Part shown: piece by piece, positions 63,201 to 64,000 of the stretch | Layout: each line of letters starts with the position of its first letter | Position numbering within the stretch: position 1 is the first letter of the stretch | NCBI GenBank assembly: GCA_003993805.1 | Contig: RSEF01000002.1 | Coordinates: 74,586,146 to 74,650,145 of the forward strand | Length of the DNA: 64,000 nucleotides | Reading direction: 5' to 3' | Origin: Himantopus leucocephalus | Taxonomy: Eukaryota > Chordata > Aves > Charadriiformes > Recurvirostridae | Notes under the pieces: model-generated | Seen by the model: the letters and a program-made list of their open reading frames with translations, nothing else | What the model was told of the DNA's origin: nothing | Database searches by the model: none | Position numbers and translations under genes: made by a program

Positions 63201-63939
63201 AACATCTCTGAGCCTTGGCTGTTCCTTAGGAATTCTTGATAATGGATCTCCAGGTCAGTTATTATTTTTTGGTAATCTTCCTTACGCATTGTTTTCAGCT
63301 AAAATGAGGAAGAAGAGAATTTTGAAAAAAGAAGCAATTGGGGAAGGTTTATGACTAGTTAAACATAAGGAACAAACTAATAGCCCTATAGAAAAAATAC
63401 AAAGAAATCGCATATTAGAATAAAACCTGCCCAGGCTGCCTCTAAAAGTACAGTGCTAGAAGTGCCCTCTGAGCTAATCTATTCTTGTTACAGCTGTTTC
63501 AGAATTTCAGAACAGTTTGAAATTCTACCTCTTACTCTGTCTATGCATGCCCTTGCATAGTGGGAACAAGAACAGCAAGTATGCAATAAATCTCCTTAGC
63601 TAATCTTCCCATTTATCCCTATCATGTTTGAATGTGAAACTATTTTGCTTCTCCTTTAATAAAACAACTTCCATATATAACTGTGCAACCCAGCAAAAGG
63701 AAGGCCCACGGTTTTGCAGAACCTACATCTGCACAAGACACAGCAAGCACTGTTCGGGACACCAGGTCATTGGATGTCCCTGGTCTACAGGTAAGGCCAC
63801 CTGGAGTCTTACCTTGGCAATAGTCATTGCTCTGATTTTCTCAATGTCAATCATGCAATAATGCCAAGATACCAGGCTCTTCATGTTGATATACAGCTGG
63901 TTCCACAAAGCTAAAATGGCTTCGTAGTACTGCTCAATT
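48024..63939 (-). CDS. DSP: Desmoplakin, exons 13-24 (5' part of gene outside window)
   Basis: Desmoplakin links desmosomal plakoglobin/plakophilin to keratin, desmin and vimentin filaments at cell-cell junctions. I could place twelve exons with AG/GT borders: 63939-63813, 63298-63094, 62588-62371, 61571-61405, 61089-60951, 59590-59397, 58533-58371, 57775-57692, 56730-56623, 55992-55894, 55058-52767 and 51218-48024. Their phases join without a break, giving 6,991 coding bases (about 2,329 residues) to a TAA at 48026-48024. The protein follows known vertebrate desmoplakin exon by exon: spectrin-repeat plakin domain, coiled-coil rod, three plakin-repeat domains and a GSR-rich tail with SRRGSF. 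Human DSP is 2,871 residues, so about 540 residues (head, first spectrin repeats, SH3) are encoded to the right of the window. No disabling change is seen; the gene looks functional. Confidence 0.97.
51219..52766 (-). other. DSP: DSP intron 23
   Basis: Holds no gene that I can see. It has a CA/TA-rich stretch around 51730-51850 and a moderately GC-rich block at about 52320-52570 without a recognisable repeat. Confidence 0.7.
52767..55058 (-). CDS. DSP: DSP exon 23: coiled-coil rod
   Basis: A 2,292-bp exon (764 codons, phase 0 at both ends) opening [18 protein letters not shown] after a TTTTACAG acceptor and closing [11 protein letters not shown] before GTATTC. It encodes almost the whole alpha-helical rod through which desmoplakin dimerises, rich in Glu, Lys, Gln and Leu heptads. 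Two consecutive 156-codon modules (minus 54560-54093 and 54092-53625) align with each other without gaps, sharing [13 protein letters not shown] and ENELAKVRN blocks. The first module is preceded by AAG|GTAAGA (last base 54561), the position of the human DSPII donor. Stop-free sequence runs into the intron on both sides, so the true exon is shorter than the open frame there. Confidence 0.97.
54553..54566 (-). promoter_or_regulatory. DSP: Conserved internal 5' splice site for isoform DSPII
   Basis: Within exon 23 the minus strand reads GCTAAG|GTAAGAAACC, with the break after 54561 and 166 codons after the exon start. Human DSPII is made from an internal exon 23 donor that leaves residues up to about 1193, which is the same point. 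It is a near-perfect U1 match inside coding sequence (ELAK|VRN). The site is seen; its use in this species is inferred. Confidence 0.8.
55059..55893 (-). other. DSP: DSP intron 22
   Basis: An 835-base intron between exons 22 and 23. Short open frames at about 55496-55759 are not conserved-looking and have no splice context. I see nothing else. Confidence 0.7.
55894..55992 (-). CDS. DSP: DSP exon 22
   Basis: A 99-bp, 33-codon exon ([18 protein letters not shown]... ending MEDLK) with a TTTTCAAG acceptor and GTAATC donor, phase 0 on both sides. It encodes the end of the plakin domain just before the rod and is nearly identical to the mammalian segment [20 protein letters not shown]. Confidence 0.95.
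56623..56730 (-). CDS. DSP: DSP exon 21
   Basis: A 108-bp, 36-codon exon ([19 protein letters not shown]... ending LILQE), phase 0 on both sides, acceptor TTTTACAG, donor GTATCT. It encodes a spectrin-repeat part of the plakin domain. A T-rich (GTTT)n stretch lies in the intron upstream of it at about 56838-56886. Confidence 0.95.
57692..57775 (-). CDS. DSP: DSP exon 20
   Basis: An 84-bp, 28-codon exon ([20 protein letters not shown]...) with acceptor CTTGACAG and donor GTACTT, phase 0 on both sides. It matches mammalian NLHSEISGKRDK. It encodes part of a plakin-domain spectrin repeat. Confidence 0.95.
58371..58533 (-). CDS. DSP: DSP exon 19
   Basis: A 163-bp exon whose first base completes an Arg codon begun in exon 18. 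It reads [20 protein letters not shown] and ends HDQK before GTATTC. It contains the W-D-L-E and [11 protein letters not shown] positions typical of desmoplakin spectrin repeats. Confidence 0.95.
59397..59590 (-). CDS. DSP: DSP exon 18
   Basis: A 194-bp exon ([20 protein letters not shown]..., [20 protein letters not shown]) with acceptor TTCTGTAG and donor GTTTGA. It ends two bases into an Arg codon. It matches mammalian KSLLATMKTELQ and KVTQLTDRWQR in the plakin domain. Confidence 0.95.
59722..59788. repeat. Short direct repeat in DSP intron
   Basis: The sequence GGACTTAATRTGTTTAAAGT occurs twice, offset by 47 bases, with one mismatch. It is probably a small local tandem duplication. Confidence 0.6.
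60951..61089 (-). CDS. DSP: DSP exon 17
   Basis: A 139-bp exon, one base completing a Ser codon then [20 protein letters not shown] and [20 protein letters not shown]. Acceptor TATTTTAG, donor GTGAGA. It matches mammalian LLQAILQTEDMLKVYEARL within the plakin domain. Confidence 0.95.
61405..61571 (-). CDS. DSP: DSP exon 16
   Basis: A 167-bp exon ([20 protein letters not shown]..., [20 protein letters not shown]) with acceptor TTCCTTAG and donor GTAAGA, ending two bases into a Ser codon. Matches mammalian SVQNDSQAIAEVLNQLKDML and [11 protein letters not shown]. Confidence 0.95.
62371..62588 (-). CDS. DSP: DSP exon 15
   Basis: A 218-bp exon starting two bases into a Val codon ([20 protein letters not shown]), then [20 protein letters not shown] and ending RIKDLE before [17 protein letters not shown] is a desmoplakin signature. 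The short hydrophilic stretch at its start is the least conserved part of the plakin domain. Confidence 0.94.
63094..63298 (-). CDS. DSP: DSP exon 14
   Basis: A 205-bp exon ([40 protein letters not shown], ...[12 protein letters not shown]) with acceptor CATTTTAG and donor GTTTGT, ending one base into a Val codon. Nearly identical to the mammalian spectrin-repeat segment with SQGSEMFGD and [12 protein letters not shown]. Confidence 0.95.
63813..63939 (-). CDS. DSP: DSP exon 13 (first exon in window)
   Basis: A 127-bp exon: one base completes the previous codon, then [20 protein letters not shown] and [20 protein letters not shown] ending AK before GTAAGA. The acceptor is TTCTCTTCTCAG. The strong conservation of [20 protein letters not shown] identifies the spectrin repeat just after the SH3 domain. 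Bases 63940-64000 are the start of the preceding intron. Confidence 0.95.
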
Positions 63940-64000
63940 CTGAGAAGAGAAAAGAAATGTCATGGTCAAAACGTGTGTCTCCTTGTAGCATAGCTACAAA

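Larger units (their letters stand above)
55993..63812 (-). other. DSP: Remaining DSP introns between exons 13 and 22
   Basis: Intron lengths range from about 310 to about 1,360 bases, AT-rich, with T- or A-rich tracts at 56838-56886, 58907-58950 and 59880-59892. A 20-base direct repeat (one mismatch) occurs at 59722-59741 and 59769-59788. No embedded gene or transposon was recognised. Confidence 0.6.

Noticed and set aside
1..64000. CRISPR arrays, tRNA or rRNA genes, retroviral gag/pol/env
   Set aside because: I looked for regularly spaced repeats, cloverleaf-like genes, rDNA and retroviral motifs and saw none that I can support.

Overview
This window is vertebrate genomic DNA, almost certainly from a bird. 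The evidence is a desmoplakin gene of amniote type plus repeated copies of the CR1 LINE, several ending in the avian-style ATTCTATG tail. Genes are intron-rich and widely spaced, and there are no bacterial-type operons. Single N positions (3231, 35326, 36405, 40651) and a 100-N run (27884-27983) show a draft scaffold.

Right third (about 47.35-63.94 kb, minus strand): the 3' part of DSP (desmoplakin). Twelve consecutive exons, numbered 13-24 by the human gene, can be placed with matching splice sites and reading phase. They encode about 2,329 residues: the end of the plakin domain, the whole coiled-coil rod, the plakin-repeat C-terminus and the GSR-rich tail. Exons 1-12 lie beyond the right edge. 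The alternative donor that makes the short-rod isoform DSPII is conserved inside exon 23.

Middle (about 31-47.25 kb, plus strand, tail-to-tail with DSP): remains of a multi-exon collagen gene. Tiny exons of 27-91 bp read as Gly-X-Y triplets, but many Gly codons are changed by one step to Arg, Ser, Cys or Asp, splice sites are lost in places, and the last collagenous exon carries a frame break. It ends in a FACIT-like C-X4-C motif. Two further phase-matched exons (46409-46465 and 47132-47232) encode a membrane-spanning segment and a short basic tail ending at a stop, just short of the DSP poly(A) site. They may belong to the same gene or to a separate one. A 5'-truncated R2-type retrotransposon (about 40.4-42.2 kb, minus strand) lies between collagen exons.

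Left part (1-31 kb): mostly AT-rich intergenic DNA with no gene I can recognise. It holds CR1 copies, a CpG-rich island with a TATA box (about 9.39-9.72 kb), one isolated collagen-like exon on the minus strand (13.6 kb), and a 108-codon open frame split by a CR1 insertion (27.8-28.3 kb). SNRNP48, which directly follows DSP in human, is not seen in the 47 kb downstream of DSP.

The genes do not form a pathway. DSP anchors intermediate filaments at desmosomes; the rest is gene decay and transposon activity.
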